A stretch of DNA of 64,000 bases, from contig CP142457.1 of assembly GCA_038049695.1 (NCBI GenBank), positions 25,496,501-25,560,500 of the forward strand, written 5' to 3'. Positions 24,319 to 36,746 of the stretch are shown piece after piece. The DNA comes from Cinnamomum chago. Lineage: Eukaryota; Streptophyta; Magnoliopsida; Laurales; Lauraceae. Numbering within the stretch: position 1 is the first letter of the stretch; each line of letters starts with the position of its first letter. The notes below the pieces were generated by a model that made no database searches, was not told the origin of the DNA, and worked only from the letters and a program-made list of their open reading frames with translations. The translations under genes and the position numbers were made by a program.

Positions 24319-26433
24319 TGAAATAAAAATTATTTCAACCTAAATAAATGGAAAATAATAAATGTAGCAACTAGCAATGATGCTAATTCTCAGTAGCTAA
24401 CTTATATACAGGTTGGATTAATACAAGCACAGGCCAGTCTTGTCATCTTATGACAAACAAAAGGACAAGCAATCTGGTGAAGCACAGGCAAGTGAGGGCG
24501 TTAAAAAAGTGTCCCGACATCAAACAGCTTGTCCAAGCATCCATAGCAAAAAAAAAAAAAAAAAAGTACAGCTATCCTACAACAATAGAAGTCCACAAGT
24601 TTGTCCACTGATCATCTGCGGCTCTATTCCCCATTAGATGCCATGACAAAACTACGGATATAGATATTCCAGTGAGGAAAGCAAAGAAGTGTAATGATAT
24701 GAGAGAGAGGAAGAGACGAAAGTTTGGAGAGAAAAACTCGATGCCTCAATAGAGGATCGTCTATCATTATACCCTAATCAAGGGATTTACATGAATCAAT
24801 TAATACAATCAGAATCAGAAACAAATCAATCTCCTAGTCTATGAGAGAAATCAACAATAGAATCAGTAACAAAATTACAGACTGAATCCCACACGTGGGA
24901 TTTTATATACAGCTGTGTACAAGCCCTTGATGGGCTGGGCCTAGTACGACTGGACCTGGGCCTAGTAGGCCTAAACCACATTAACTTCTACAAGAAGTAC
25001 CCCTTATAATAACTTACTTTCAAAAGCATGAAAGTAATGAGGGTATTCTAGCTTTTGTAGGCCACCAGATGGATGGGCCAGCCATCAAAACGCCAACAAT
25101 CTTTTATTTTCCAGGTTAGGAAAGCTACAAAACCTGCCCTGACAGGAGCAGGTCAAGGGGAGCATCCCATCTAAACCAAACCATTGCCATAGGGCCCATA
25201 CCTACATTTTGGGGACCCAGGGCCAAGGTGTCCAGTATGGGTCACTAGGGTCGGATCAAAAGGATTAGCCTTTTCGGTCCGATCCAGCTCGGGCTGTGGT
25301 CATTCAGTTTTGAATGGTTTGGTTGGACCGGAACAAGTCAGGTTGTTAATGAATGAGATGGGCTAGCTAGGTGTGCTCAAGGCCCAGTCTGGGCGCAGGC
25401 CAGTTTGAGCCGGTTTGTTCCTCGGGTTTTAGTACTAGGGATGGGATTGGATAGTAAAGTCATTAGAAAGACCAGTATAGCCCGATTTACTAAATGGGCG
25501 GGCTTAGGCCTGACATGGGTAAGATTGACCGGGCTCGGGCGCCTTGCTCAAGGCAAGTGTCATGCTTTGATCAGATCAGGCTTGGATATGCCCCCAGCCC
25601 GGGCCATGAACACCCCTAGGACTAGCCACTTGAGACTTTTTGGGTGTAGAAACATAGGTTAGTGTCATCCCCAATATTAAGAGGTCTCTATTATTAGTTT
25701 GGATACAGGTTTAGGTGCACTATGGACCCAACCTGAACCCATCCCATTTTCATCCCGACAAAGGGTCCAAAACCTCACTTATAAATGAGGGTATTCTCCC
25801 CTTGTTAAAGCCCTTATATTGGACATACGATACATATACTACATGATTTGAAATTTAAATAGGGCTGCAGTAGGCTGGTCTGCCTGACCAATGGTTTAAA
25901 GTTCAGACAATCTATATGCAAAGCTAAATATGTGTATGTATGTATATAATTATAACTGGGCTGGGCTAACCATTTTTCAAACTACTATTAGACTAAATAC
26001 GGATCTCAATCCGGACCAAATCCAAATCCTTCTCACATCTGGATCTGGATTTTCAAAAATAAGTGGACTTAAATGCCTTATTTTGGACACAGAATCTGTC
26101 AAATCAGATTCTTGATTTGGATCCCATGACCAACAATAGGAATCAGATCTGCATTCAATCTGTATCCAACTCAAACCCACCCATTTACACCCCTGATAAA
26201 CAAGCATGCATTAAATGATCAAATAGGAGGCAGTGAAAGAATAAAATACATAGATTTTATGATGAAAAGAAACAACAAGAACACATAAATAGAGTTACCA
26301 TTAAAAAATAAGAATAACACATACATAGAGGTGTGTGCTTAAGTTTGCACGTTGATGTAAGCATTCTCACAAGGCTTACAAATTCATTTGAATCACAGAA
26401 GGAAGCAGAGATAAGATGTTTAAGAACAGTTAC
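24319..26433. other. no gene seen
   Basis: Intergenic or TE-derived sequence. It contains GGGCTGGGCC-type pyrimidine/purine blocks near 24940-25000 and CGGGCT-rich text at 25250-25620 without conserved frames. The Arg/Asp/Glu-rich C-terminal exon expected after the U1-70K fragment is absent here on both strands. Confidence 0.5.
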
Positions 26434-26984
26434 CTGCCAGAATACTTTTGATTAAGATCTTCACCTCCAATCCTTGTACATCCAAGCCCACCACCAAGTC
26501 TACGAGGACGCCAATTTGGAACAGTTCTACCTCGTTCAACATCCACAAGTACTCTCTTGTTATCCAGCTTCCGCCCATCAGCTTGTTTGTATGCAGCTGC
26601 ATCAAATAGAGGATCAGAATAAATACATAAATAGAAAGAAGCAAATCCATTCAAAAATCACAATTGCTATTGCTGTTTACTTCCACATGAAACAACATAA
26701 AAAATCCATTCATTATGATAACATACTCTTCATATCTCTTGTATGCATATATTCAACAAACGCATAGCCTCTGGGCTAATTTGTCTCTTTATCAGTAACC
26801 AAGCGAACCTGATATATTCACAACAGAAGAAACCACTACTTTACACAAGTGATCACTTTTAAATCAAAACGTAACAAATAAATCAGGATGCATAGATTAA
26901 AACAAGTAGTTCTAGCATGTAAATGATTCTACTTCAAAAAGAAAGACTTTTTTAAACACTAAAGCCTAAATGGCACGGCAGACC

Positions 26985-28130
26985 GGCACTATGCCTCACT
27001 AGCCGTGCTCACCTTGTAAGGTATACAGCTCCAGCATGCAGGACGCATCACCACCACTGCAACTGAGTTCGCAGAAAATTGGTGTTTGTGGCCGATTTAC
27101 CAGTTGCGAAACAGATTTAACCTCCCCTTACTAGGGAATATTTAAACAATGCTAAAATAAACAAAAAGGCAAGGTATTTTCTGAACCAAGGATGGATTTC
27201 CAGTTGGCCTTTTGAATAAAAGAAATTTTTTCAGAAGAAGCAGATTCAAATAATGGTGATAGAAAACTGATTGTACTCACGACATGTGTATTACCGTTGT
27301 ATGACCGTACCGGGAAATAAAAGGGAAATGTTGAAGTTCTCCTTTCAAAGCTTGAAAATAAAGGTCAGAGAGCAAGCCTGACCATTCCTAAAATTTACAG
27401 CTTTACCATGCAGGATAGAGCAACGCCGCCATTGGAATTGAATTGGCAGAAAAACCAAGGTATGTGGCAATATTCCAGTTATGAAACATATTAAACACCA
27501 CCCCCCTTACCAGGGATATTACTTCAGATAGCAGACTAAATATTATTAAATACAACTCTCTTCTGAATCCCTGAAAGAACTGCAACTAGGGTTAAGAGAA
27601 TAATAATAACTTATCAGAGATGCATAGATTGCAACCCACCCATTCAGATTTTAGTAGCAAAATATACCTGTATCACTCCCTATACTCGTTTACCCCAAAG
27701 GAAAAGGAAAAGGGAGATGTTGGCAATCTCATTTCCATGCTTGAAAAGAAAACACACTGAGGCAATATCATTAGCCCGCTCAGCTGTAAAGCTTACAGCT
27801 TTGCCATGTAGGATACAGCACAAGCAGAATTGAGTAGCAAAAAACAAGGTATGTGATTTGACCCAATATACCAGTGGTCTAATGGATTAAATTCCCACCC
27901 CTTCACCAGAGGGGTCACTTCAAATAGCAAATTAAACACTATTCACTACATCTTCTGAAGACTGAAGAACTGCTTCTGGTGATTAAAAAACTTAACTATA
28001 AAATATAGCGTTGTTTTACCACTCTCCATACTTGCTTACCCCAGAACCAATGAAACTTGAAAACAGTGCAAACTCCAGATGTCTCCTCTTAAAATTCACA
28101 ATCAAGTCTACCAAAATGAGGCAGTATCTT
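26985..28130. repeat. three diverged about 390-bp tandem units in U1-70K intron
   Basis: Units begin near 27006 (TACAGCTCCAGCATGCAGGA), 27393 (TTTACAGCTTTACCATGCAGG) and 27797 (TTACAGCTTTGCCATGTAGG). Each continues with a GAATTGA..GCAGAAAA block, a TACCAGT(T/G) block, a CCCCTTACCAGGG-like block and an AGACTGAAGAACTGC-like tail. Confidence 0.65.
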
Positions 28131-29166
28131 ATTATCAGTTTCCAATGAGGGTAATGATGAATAGCTCTACCAATTAGGATATGCTCTACTCACCTCCCTT
28201 ACCAGGGATCACATAAAATAAAGAGCAAAAAGTAGAAAAGAGGACAAGTGATGATCGAGAAATGTTAAAGGATTCAAGATATTCCTTTTAGTGCTTCCAT
28301 TTCTTTTGGCAAAAACATTTGCTTTTCTAGACAAAAGTATTAACAGAATACCACATAACGTGTCTAGCAACCAAAAGAAGTTGCTACTCCTGATATATTG
28401 AAGGAGAAAAATATCAAGAACGCAAAGATGGTAGAAGCTTGCATTCAAGAGAGGGGCAATCAAGAGAAAAAAGTTTAGAACCTCCAACAAACAATGAGAG
28501 AAATAAATTGTACACTTACACTCCCTTTTTTTTCTTATGTACACCGAATATCTTACCAAGTTAAGAGCAATAACCTGAGCTCCCCTCGGGGATCGTGTAA
28601 AATACTTACCCTCTTGATTGGGCCATAGGCTTCAAACTCCCTTTTAATCCTGTGCTCTGTTGTCTCATAATTCTGCATATGTTACACAAAAAAATCAACT
28701 TCATTTACATCACTAAAGTATGATTTAGAGCCATATCAGAAATGAGAGGTTATGCTTTCTTTTCTTTTTTTTTTTTTGTGCAAAAAAACAAACAAAAAGA
28801 ACAAAAAAGGCTTACAAGCTTTGCAATGAATAATGTCTTATAAGGGTCTCCTGATACATTTGGATCATTGACAGGATCATCTGCATGAAAGATCACAAAC
28901 ATATCAGTCAAATGCCACCGAGCAATACTCGTAAAGTGTTCCTTTTACTTCTTAAGGCACATAGTACATTTCTGAAGCTCTTCAACAGCCTTTATAGCAC
29001 CCTTTTCCAGTCGGATTTTGTGAATTCTTGCCTTCTTTTCTTCCTGTTTCAACAGACATCGTTATCATCACCATCTTAGCCTTATCCATCATGTTCCTCA
29101 TTCCAAAGAAAAAGAAAATATGTATGAAATTTGACAAATGTGTCTTAGATATGCATGTTTACACAA

Positions 29167-29169
<3 letters not shown>

Positions 29170-29208
<39 letters not shown>
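29170..29208. repeat. (CT)n microsatellite
   Basis: About 39 bp of uninterrupted CT alternation in the U1-70K intron between exons 29403-29482 and 28968-29043. Confidence 0.95.
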
Positions 29209-29210
<2 letters not shown>

Positions 29211-29639
29211 CACGTATGTGAATCTATCTATCTATACATTTTAATTGAAATTGAAAAAGCCATCACCTAACACATATCATTTGCATGGAACACTCACCAC
29301 AGCATGACATGAGGTGCCAGCAAAGCCAGTAATGTATCAGTGCTGGAGCACGCTTAACAAATTCAAAGAAAGGTAAATCCCCAAAAAAGAAGAACATCTT
29401 ACCCGAGTTTCACCCTTTTGGACAGGTGGGGCATATTCAGGTTCGCCTGGATCAGCAAATCCACTCACAAATTGCGCCATACCTTCAAAACACACATCCA
29501 AAAAAGAAAGGTGAAAACTATAACATTAAAATGATCAACAATGTTAAAACAAAGATGTTCTAAAACATAAAACTGCAAAACCTATCAAGAAGGATGAAGC
29601 ATTCTCCTTGAGATCCTCATCACACATTGAAGGTGAGGA

Positions 29640-29701
29640 GCAACCAAAGGTGAGGAGCTCATCACACATTGAAGGTGAGGAGAAACCAAAGGTAAGGAGT
29701 A
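29640..29701. repeat. short direct repeat (about 35 bp, two copies)
   Basis: TCACACATTGAAGGTGAGGA and AACCAAAGGTGAGGAG-like blocks occur twice in tandem, just downstream (on the minus strand) of the eL41 exon. Confidence 0.7.
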
Positions 29702-29765
29702 AGCCTACTAAGTATTATCATGGACAATGAAAGAAGAGTCTTCCCTCTATTGTCCTCCAGCAAAA

Positions 29766-29831
29766 CTACTTGGATCTCTGCCTCATCTTTCTACGCTTCC
29801 TCTTAAGCCTTCTCATACGTTTCTTCTTCCA
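29766..29831 (-). CDS. ribosomal protein eL41, second exon
   Basis: After an AG acceptor (TTTGCAG) the minus strand reads WKKKRMRRLKRKRRKMRQRS, then K and a TAG stop. This is the complete C-terminal 21 residues of the 25-residue eukaryotic ribosomal protein eL41, a large-subunit component at the subunit bridge. In plants the ORF is split after MRAK, exactly at this acceptor. The 12-nt first coding exon (ATG AGA GCx AAG, then GT) was not found upstream to 31300. The piece lies where the first intron of U1-70K would be, between its visible second exon and its missing first exon. It is either a real gene with an undetected first exon or a captured fragment. Confidence 0.7.
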   Translation of the reverse strand, partial: WKKKRMRRLKRKRRKMRQRSK

Positions 29832-31269
29832 CTGCAAATATCACCAAAACCACCACATTAGCTGAAGACAAACACAAACTAAAATGAAGTATTTCAATGC
29901 TAAAGACAAGACAAACAATTGATCAATCAAGGACCATTCTTCCATCAAGCCCCACTCTCATCAGAGAGCACTATAAAACTAGACAACACTATACACTTCT
30001 GGTGCTATAAAAATTAAAGAACAATGAGAATACAGTTGTGCCCAAAAACAAAAATGTAGAAATAAGAGCATATCCCTCTTGGTATTGTATAGATTACTGA
30101 AGCCTCAGATATTTCTAACATCAGAATAAATTCTTCAGACGGTAATTCCAAAATTTTAATATCAATCATCACAGGCTTCTTGCAATTTCAAGTAATCAAC
30201 AATTAACAATCAATAGCAAACTAGAGAATATATCAAACAACAAAAAATGATAATCAATCCTCCAAAACATAAAAAAAAATGTAGTCGCACAAATCGGCTC
30301 TGTGAATAAACTAATAGAATAAATCCACAGGTTCCTATCAAGATGCGAAACATGGTTTCTCTATGCCCAATCATAGCATTGCTGGTCACTGCAAGTTCAT
30401 AGCTGCTATCAGCAACGTGGCATCGGGCGATTAAAAAAAACAAAACAAAACAAAACAAAACTAATGAAGTAAATGAATTAAAAGAATATAGACTCTTCCT
30501 GTAAGCACTAAAGTGGTTAGTGAAATTCATAGAGGTCAAATCATGCCAAGTTGCCAACATACTCAGAGGTCAAGGATACTACAATCAAGGGCAAAGTCCA
30601 TTTCATGGCCATTTCCTTGATGAGCATCAAGATCTATTATCATCACCCTGTTTTGATTAGCACACAGAAACAGAGCTTAGTCAAAGATGAGAAACCGACG
30701 AATTTTTTCAAGTCACACATTGATAAATCTTAAGGGCTCCACCAACCTTGAAATATTTAAACGCACAAAGGCATAGTGAATGCAGAGAGAAATGTCTGCG
30801 CATGCACAGAATCCACCTCCTCTGTCCCTAGAACAGTGATGGAACCAACCACCAACGTTGATAGCCCATCCCCACTCTTTTTGCAAGTTTTCCGGCCAAA
30901 ATGGTGCCCCCCACCTATATAACTCTTCCTAAGAATCCAGACAATATACCAACTCCAAGAACCAAACATGGAAATCTGACCTGCTTGCAGAATGGATGAA
31001 GTACTTTCCACTTGACCAGACAGTTGGGAAGCAGTGCAACAGGGGAATTGTATTAAAAAGGAGGAGGAGAAAACAGGGTAAAGAATATATAAGGGTCAAT
31101 TAGCACCCCCAAAAGCTGACTTAGCCAAACAGTGGAGCCAAAATTAAAAGAAGACTACATAGCAACTTGAACTTTCAAAAAATGGCAAATTGCCATAGGG
31201 AAAGGAAAATCTCACAGCAATATTGTTTTGGCATCAAAAGTGGAGGATTGAAATTCAAACCAAACCCAC
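29832..31269. other. no gene seen
   Basis: AT-rich sequence with a CAAAA-repeat run near 30437-30460. I find no exon of eL41, U1-70K or another protein family. Confidence 0.5.
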
Positions 31270-31560
31270 TTGATTGAACAAGGGCAAGAAATCAAAGCAG
31301 ACATCAACGTCCTTTATATCTAAGGAGATGACCGCCTGCAGGCCTTCGATCAAGGCCTTCACCTCCACTATGCCCTGCGTATACCCTGCCCCCAGCAACG
31401 GCTTCTGGATCCTGAGCAGCAGGTTGTCGCGCGGATCGCAGACGGCGATCCCCATCCCCGCCATGGACATCGGCCGCCCATTCACCTGCTCGGTGCTCAC
31501 CAGCCCTTTGAAATAGAGCCGGAACGGCTCTCCGGTCTCTAGCACCGCCGAGGCAGAGGA
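31270..31560 (-). pseudogene. RBR-type E3 ligase exon with RNase H-like (RVT_3) domain
   Basis: The minus strand encodes GEPFRLYFKGLVSTEQVNG, then MAGMGIAVCDPRDNLLLRIQ, KALIEGLQAVISLDIKDVDV and FDFLPLFNQ, ending at a GTGGGT donor (31269-31264). This block is typical of plant RING-between-RING E3 ubiquitin ligases that carry an RNase H-like domain ahead of the RING1-IBR-RING2 module. The exon end after the FxxxYPLFQ-like motif also agrees with that family. A TGA lies upstream in frame near 31578. No RING or IBR cysteine clusters occur downstream. Higher GC than its surroundings suggests a relatively recent arrival from a gene. Confidence 0.65.
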
Positions 31561-31838
31561 GGTCCTCCAGGATCAAATATTAAGCATACAAGTCCTCGAT
31601 GTGCTTCTTGGTCTTCAACCGCTTGGTATGACTTAGAGGCTGTAATCAATACTTTCAACTTCAAGCACGTCTTCCACATTGATGTAGAATGGGGAATCCA
31701 TTGCTTCTGAAATTGGGAACTTGCTTTTGAGTGAGATCTAACCATTTGATGCATTAACTTAGGAATATCAACTGGCTTCACACAATCTCCATGCATTAAT
31801 CATCGATCTCCGAAGACAAAATCAGTATGTGGGACTTC
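31561..31838 (-). pseudogene. unidentified frame, downstream half, interrupted by solo LTR
   Basis: Immediately below the LTR boundary the minus strand reads VPHTDFVFGDR and a TGA. Across the LTR insertion site the frame continues from NQEIANENQVIE at 37594 onward, giving ENQVIEVPHTDFVFGDR. This matches a second copy, QVIDIPHIDFIFGDRQL, at 37815-37870 on the same strand. Further downstream the frame DIPKLMHQMVRSHSK is open but not recognised. The function is unknown; it may be part of a repetitive protein or a decayed element. Confidence 0.45.
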
Positions 31839-34800
31839 TGTTGGAAGTAGGTGGGCCTCGTGGATAGGTTTTCAAAACTTTTGACCCACTTGACTTAGGG
31901 ATCAAGTACCCATAAGGCCATAAACCACATCTAGGATCCAATCCCTCCATCTCATCAATCATGTACAACAATAAATTCTATTTAGAAGATAGAAATCAGC
32001 AACACCATGCAACCAAAAAACAATCCACAACACACAAGGAAGTAGATTATACCTTTGAAGCCCGGTAGTGCTTTAATGGAGAAAAGGACTTGCTAGTTGA
32101 AGAAACTCTTTCTTTGTAGCTAATTAGGATCTCCAAGACCTAATTGTCTTTCACGCTATAACCTGCTGTCAGATTTCTTTTCTCAAGAAGATTGGTGGAA
32201 ACTTCAAGAGAAAAACCAACTAGAAACTCCAAGGAACTAGAAGAGAAAGAGAGGAGAGAGATATGTGCAACTATTGCCCAAAAAGGACTGGGCGTGTTCT
32301 CCTTATGGTGGACGTCCAAGAGGGTTTGCTCCCCTTTTTTAGCCTTTAGGCAACCCCTCTTACCAATTAAAATAGAAGTCTAACTCCCATTACAAATTAG
32401 TAACTTTCTCCTTTCTAATTATTATAGAAGTCTCATTTCCACAACAATTAGTAACTTACTATTACCACTATTAGAAGTCTTACTTCAAATAGAAATAGTA
32501 ACTTTCTAATTCATTCATTTTAGAGTTCAAGTAGGATTAGTATCTTTCTAATAACTTGGGCTAACGTGGGGACCGCTAGGAATTCTATAGAAAGCTGGCT
32601 CCAACTGGGACGCGACCACACATCTCATGTGCAATCCGGGTCCACTGTTAATTGCAAATAACACCACTATATAAATGCAATTGCATTCCAGTCTTAGGAA
32701 TATATTACAAAAAAGACCCTAAGCTTCCCAGTTACCACAAGTAAGCCCCTCTATCAATATCCATGGATCTGTTGGATTAAACTTGTCACGACCCAAATTC
32801 CGGGGCCCTGTCGGATATCCGGATCGTGATAACTGGGCAATGTATACCATTCATTTATCAAATTATTCGCATAAGAGATTGGCATATAAATCAACTATAA
32901 TTCCAATTAATTTAAATAAAGTCAACAATATAAAAACCTCTAAATAATCAAAATCCCTATGTTCTACTCAAATAATAATGTACTAATCAGTAAATCAATT
33001 TCTAAATAAAAACTAATCTTCTGCCACTCATATAATTATTTCTCGTTCTCTCTCTTCAGCCACGCATACCAAACTCTACGTGCTGAGCGCCATCCTGATT
33101 TATCCTACCCGCAGTAAGATTACCTGAAGGGGGCAACACAACATCAGTATTACTGGTGAATGAATATTCCTAATTACATAAGCAGCATAAAGCATAATAT
33201 TACATGATTTAACACTATTGAATCAATATATTATATGCACAATAATACATCCATAAATATACATCCGTGCCCATGCACCTTACCACGCCTCAAAGGCTTA
33301 TTGTATACATGTATACCGGTCCTTATGACCCTGTCTCATCGGACACGTCCCCTATGGACCAGCCGCTATAATGGCTCGGACACTAAGTCCAACATCCCCC
33401 TGTCCGGGATCTCATCATCTCATAACAACCACAACTCACCATTATTATCAATCTTCCTCATATACATACCAATAGTGTGGGCCCCACCCTTACTAAGTTC
33501 ATTGTTTACTGCCCCACTCCAATTCAAAATTGGTATTATCAGAGTAGGGTTGGTCCACAGCATAAAACAAAACATAATATGCAACAAGTAAACATCATGC
33601 ATATATTTATTCATAACTAAATTAATCAGCCATTTACTCACCATCAATTAATCATTTAACCTTTAAGTTATCTGCATATACACTTTGTATGATCATCTCC
33701 TACCAATCCTGGGCCAAGCCCAATTATACATGTCACACGTCCATGAACAGAACCAATAAACAGATACTGGTTGTTTTGTCTACGCCTGATGGCACACTTC
33801 TTATAACATCTAGTGGGCCCCGCCGGTCTAAATCACGATCAGGTCTACTTTCTAGGGTTGCTCAAGTATAGGCTTTACTCTCAATGGATTGGATTCACCT
33901 ATGGATATCTTTGTTGGGCCCCACAAGATTAACAAGCAAAATTTAAATTAATAATTTACCCTTATGGTTAATAAAATTGAAGTTCCTTGATAACTGGTCA
34001 GATGGAGGCCAGGCCACATGAGACCACCACCATTGGAATCGTCTCTGAGTCTACTTCAAGACGTGGGGTCCTAATCTACGATTGGTTTAGTTAGTGGGTC
34101 CCACCATAGATGTCGATACAAGAGTCTATTGTCGTCATTTTCACGCCTGTAATGCTCCAATTTCAATATCCAGTGGGTCCCACTCCACTAAATCAAGATC
34201 AGCCATCTAGATGATGGTCGACTACTGCTAGACCATCATCCTATTGGATCTGATCCATGATCAGATCATGCTATGGGGTCTACAAGCCAGAAACGACCTT
34301 TACTGGTTTCTGTTTTAAGTCACGCCTATCTGTAATTGGTTTCCTTGATCAGTGGGTCCCACTGAACCTAATGCAAGATGTCTCTCTCTACCATGGTCGC
34401 CCATCAGTCCTCTTCCAGATATGGGGTTCTGATTCTCCATCTAGTGGGCCATGGAGTCCCACAACTTATAACAGTCAAATTCTACCATTGACGACAGCAT
34501 TCTGCTTTTACAGAATTTGAATATGTTCCATGAATCTTTATCCCCTTTCCACATGTATGAATTCAATCTCCATTAGCATGTAATCCCATAACCAAAACGG
34601 ATATTATTAGTACAGAAATTTACATAACATAGGATTTCCTCAATCAAAACTTCTTAACAGAGAATCTAAATCACATCATGTTATCAACCATCACACTTAA
34701 TCAACTCATTAATTAGGAAGATCCACTCACCTTTGGTATACGATCGTTGCTTTTGCAATGTGCGGGCGCGAATAGGACATCAATCAACCTTCCTCTCCTT

Positions 34801-34981
34801 CTCCTATATTGCAACCCCAAGACTCTCTCTCTCAGAATCTTTTCCAAAGAAATAGAATGCAACAACTGATGTTGGTTTACTTGAATATATAGAGAGGAGG
34901 CAAGTCCTAATCCTAGTATATATCTCTAGTTTCCAAAACGTGGAATACCTTCCAATTTCTAATTCTTTAGTAAGAAGTATT

Positions 34982-36746
34982 AGGTTCTGTTTGGCTTGTC
35001 TACTTTCAGCCTCTATTTCACTTAACACGGTTTTAAAATGCTTTTTGCCCGTTTGGATGCATGATTTTGAATGTCTATATCAATTCGTCATAAGCGATAT
35101 TGCCTCTGTTACGAAAAGGACCAAAAGCGGAGAGATTTCAAACAGAGGCTCATGTCTGAAGCGGGCAGATCACTCCCAATTTTATTTGGACAAGTTTGCC
35201 CACCTAATCTTTTCAAAGTGACAAGTTCGCCCATATATAAAGAAACCCTTCCTCCCATTTCCCTTGTCACCACTCCTTTCAGCAACCCTAACAAACGAAA
35301 TACCTCTTCTATTTACCTCTCGCCTCTCCTTCCAATTCCGGCAATTTCTAGTCTCTCCTTCCCAATCTCTCCTTCGACAGACTTCTCCCATTTCATCTTT
35401 CTCTCAATCAATCTCTATTTCTCTCTCTATACCCCTCTCATCTTTTTCTAATCTATCTTGGGGGATTAGGAGGGCTTTTGATTTGGGGGTTTAGGCCTTC
35501 ATACTGGTGGTTAAAGAGAGCATGTAATAACGTTGGTTGTGGTTTAGGGTTTGATGTTTATGTCAATCTTTTTTCATATGGGATGTGATTTCTTTTCTGT
35601 AGTTGGATACTTTTACAAGAGGAGATGAGCAAAGCTGAGGTGGAGAGGTGGGCTAACCAGTCTCTCTCGGCCAACTTGATAGCTATTTTGTTGAAAACAT
35701 CAAACATGAACATGGTTGGGGAGGAGGCCATCATCAGGTGGGCTACCATCTGCAAAGGAGTAAAAAAGGCTGATATAGGGACGGATTGGGAGAAAGGCAA
35801 TAGATGCATATGGGTCATCAAAGTTAAGATAATCAAGGGATTGACTAGTTTGAAATCAACCAACCATCCTCAGTATTCAAATCCGAATGCAAGAATTTCT
35901 GTAAGACATTGTATGTAACGGCACTGATTGACCTTATGTGTTGCCCAATCAACAATCAACAGACAATGCATGAAAGGGCAAGTGTCATGCTCATGTAATC
36001 CACCTAGATGCAAACCAATTTGACAAATGCTTCTATCATGTGGTGGGATATTTTGTGGCTTTTTTTGTTGTAGATTCTTCGTTTGACAAATGTGGGCCAC
36101 ATAATCAAGTAATTAAATGTGGTGTGGTATTGAACCCACAGAATGATCATTTTCTATAAATTGAATCTTGCCTTAAGAAAAGAATTCTATCGGTACGAGG
36201 ATAGAGAAATACAAAATCATGTTCAATGGATAACATACCTTCCATCTTTTAAAACGAAAATGAAAGCAATAGCTGATTTGGACACACCAATTTTGATTAA
36301 GCCACCAATCCATTTTATGAGTTTTATATGGTTTTTTTTAAACTAAAAATATATATAATAGATGCCACATTGAATTTCTATAATAAATCACATACCTTCC
36401 ATCTTTCAAAACGAAAATGAAAGCAATAGCTGATTTGGACACACCAATTCATTTTATGAGTTTTATATGGTTTTTTTTAAATTAAAAATATACATAATAG
36501 ATGCCACATTGAATTTCTATAATAAATCACATTTTTTTATAAAAGACAAGAAATGCCCTTATGATAAGATCTTATTTATATATTTGCCAAACAATTTCTT
36601 CCAAATAGATCTATCTAAATCAAATATACAATGTGTGTTGCCAAACTGTCTATTTGTAAATGAGTCTGATTGTAACAGATCTATTTCGATCGGATCTATT
36701 TGAGTCGGATCTATGTTAGACAGATAAGATTTGCCAAACAAGCCCT
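34982..36746. mobile_element. possible hAT-like element with TGTTTGGC-type ends
   Basis: The left border GGTTCTGTTTGGCTTGTC and right border TTTGCCAAACAAGCCC are inverse over about 13 bp, a terminus style common in plant hAT and related elements. Inside are a CT-rich, leader-like stretch at 35250-35450 and a short plus-strand frame at 35625-35918, starting MSKAEVERWANQS, that I do not recognise. No 8-bp target duplication was found, so the call is tentative. Confidence 0.35.
36234..36533. repeat. 157-bp tandem duplication
   Basis: CATACCTTCCATCTTTTAAAA at 36234 (quoted in part) recurs at 36391. Both copies run through GCAATAGCTGATTTGGACAC, TTTTATATGGTTTTTTTTAAA and GATGCCACATTGAATTTC. The second copy lacks about 20 bp in the middle. 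Confidence 0.85.

Larger units (their letters stand above)
26434..29482 (-). pseudogene. U1 small nuclear ribonucleoprotein 70 kDa, internal exons, nonsense codon in RRM
   Basis: Six exons join in phase: 29482-29403 (MAQFVSGFADPGEPEYAPP), 29043-28968 (RIHKIRLEKG), 28880-28816 (KYDPVNDPN, then GDPYKTLFIAKL with RNP2), 28672-28610 (NYETTEHRIKREFEAYGPIK), 26808-26727 (VRLVTDKETN, stop, PRGYAFVEYMHTRDMK with RNP1) and 26596-26434 ([20 protein letters not shown]). These cover the U1-70K N-terminal helix region and the RRM that binds U1 snRNA stem-loop I. The lysine before PRGYAFVEY is replaced by TAG at 26778-26776. The first exon (start Met to PPYT) and the RE/RD-rich C-terminal exon are absent. 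Introns are retained, so it is not a retrocopy. It probably does not make U1-70K; a read-through or truncated product is possible but not supported. Confidence 0.85.
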
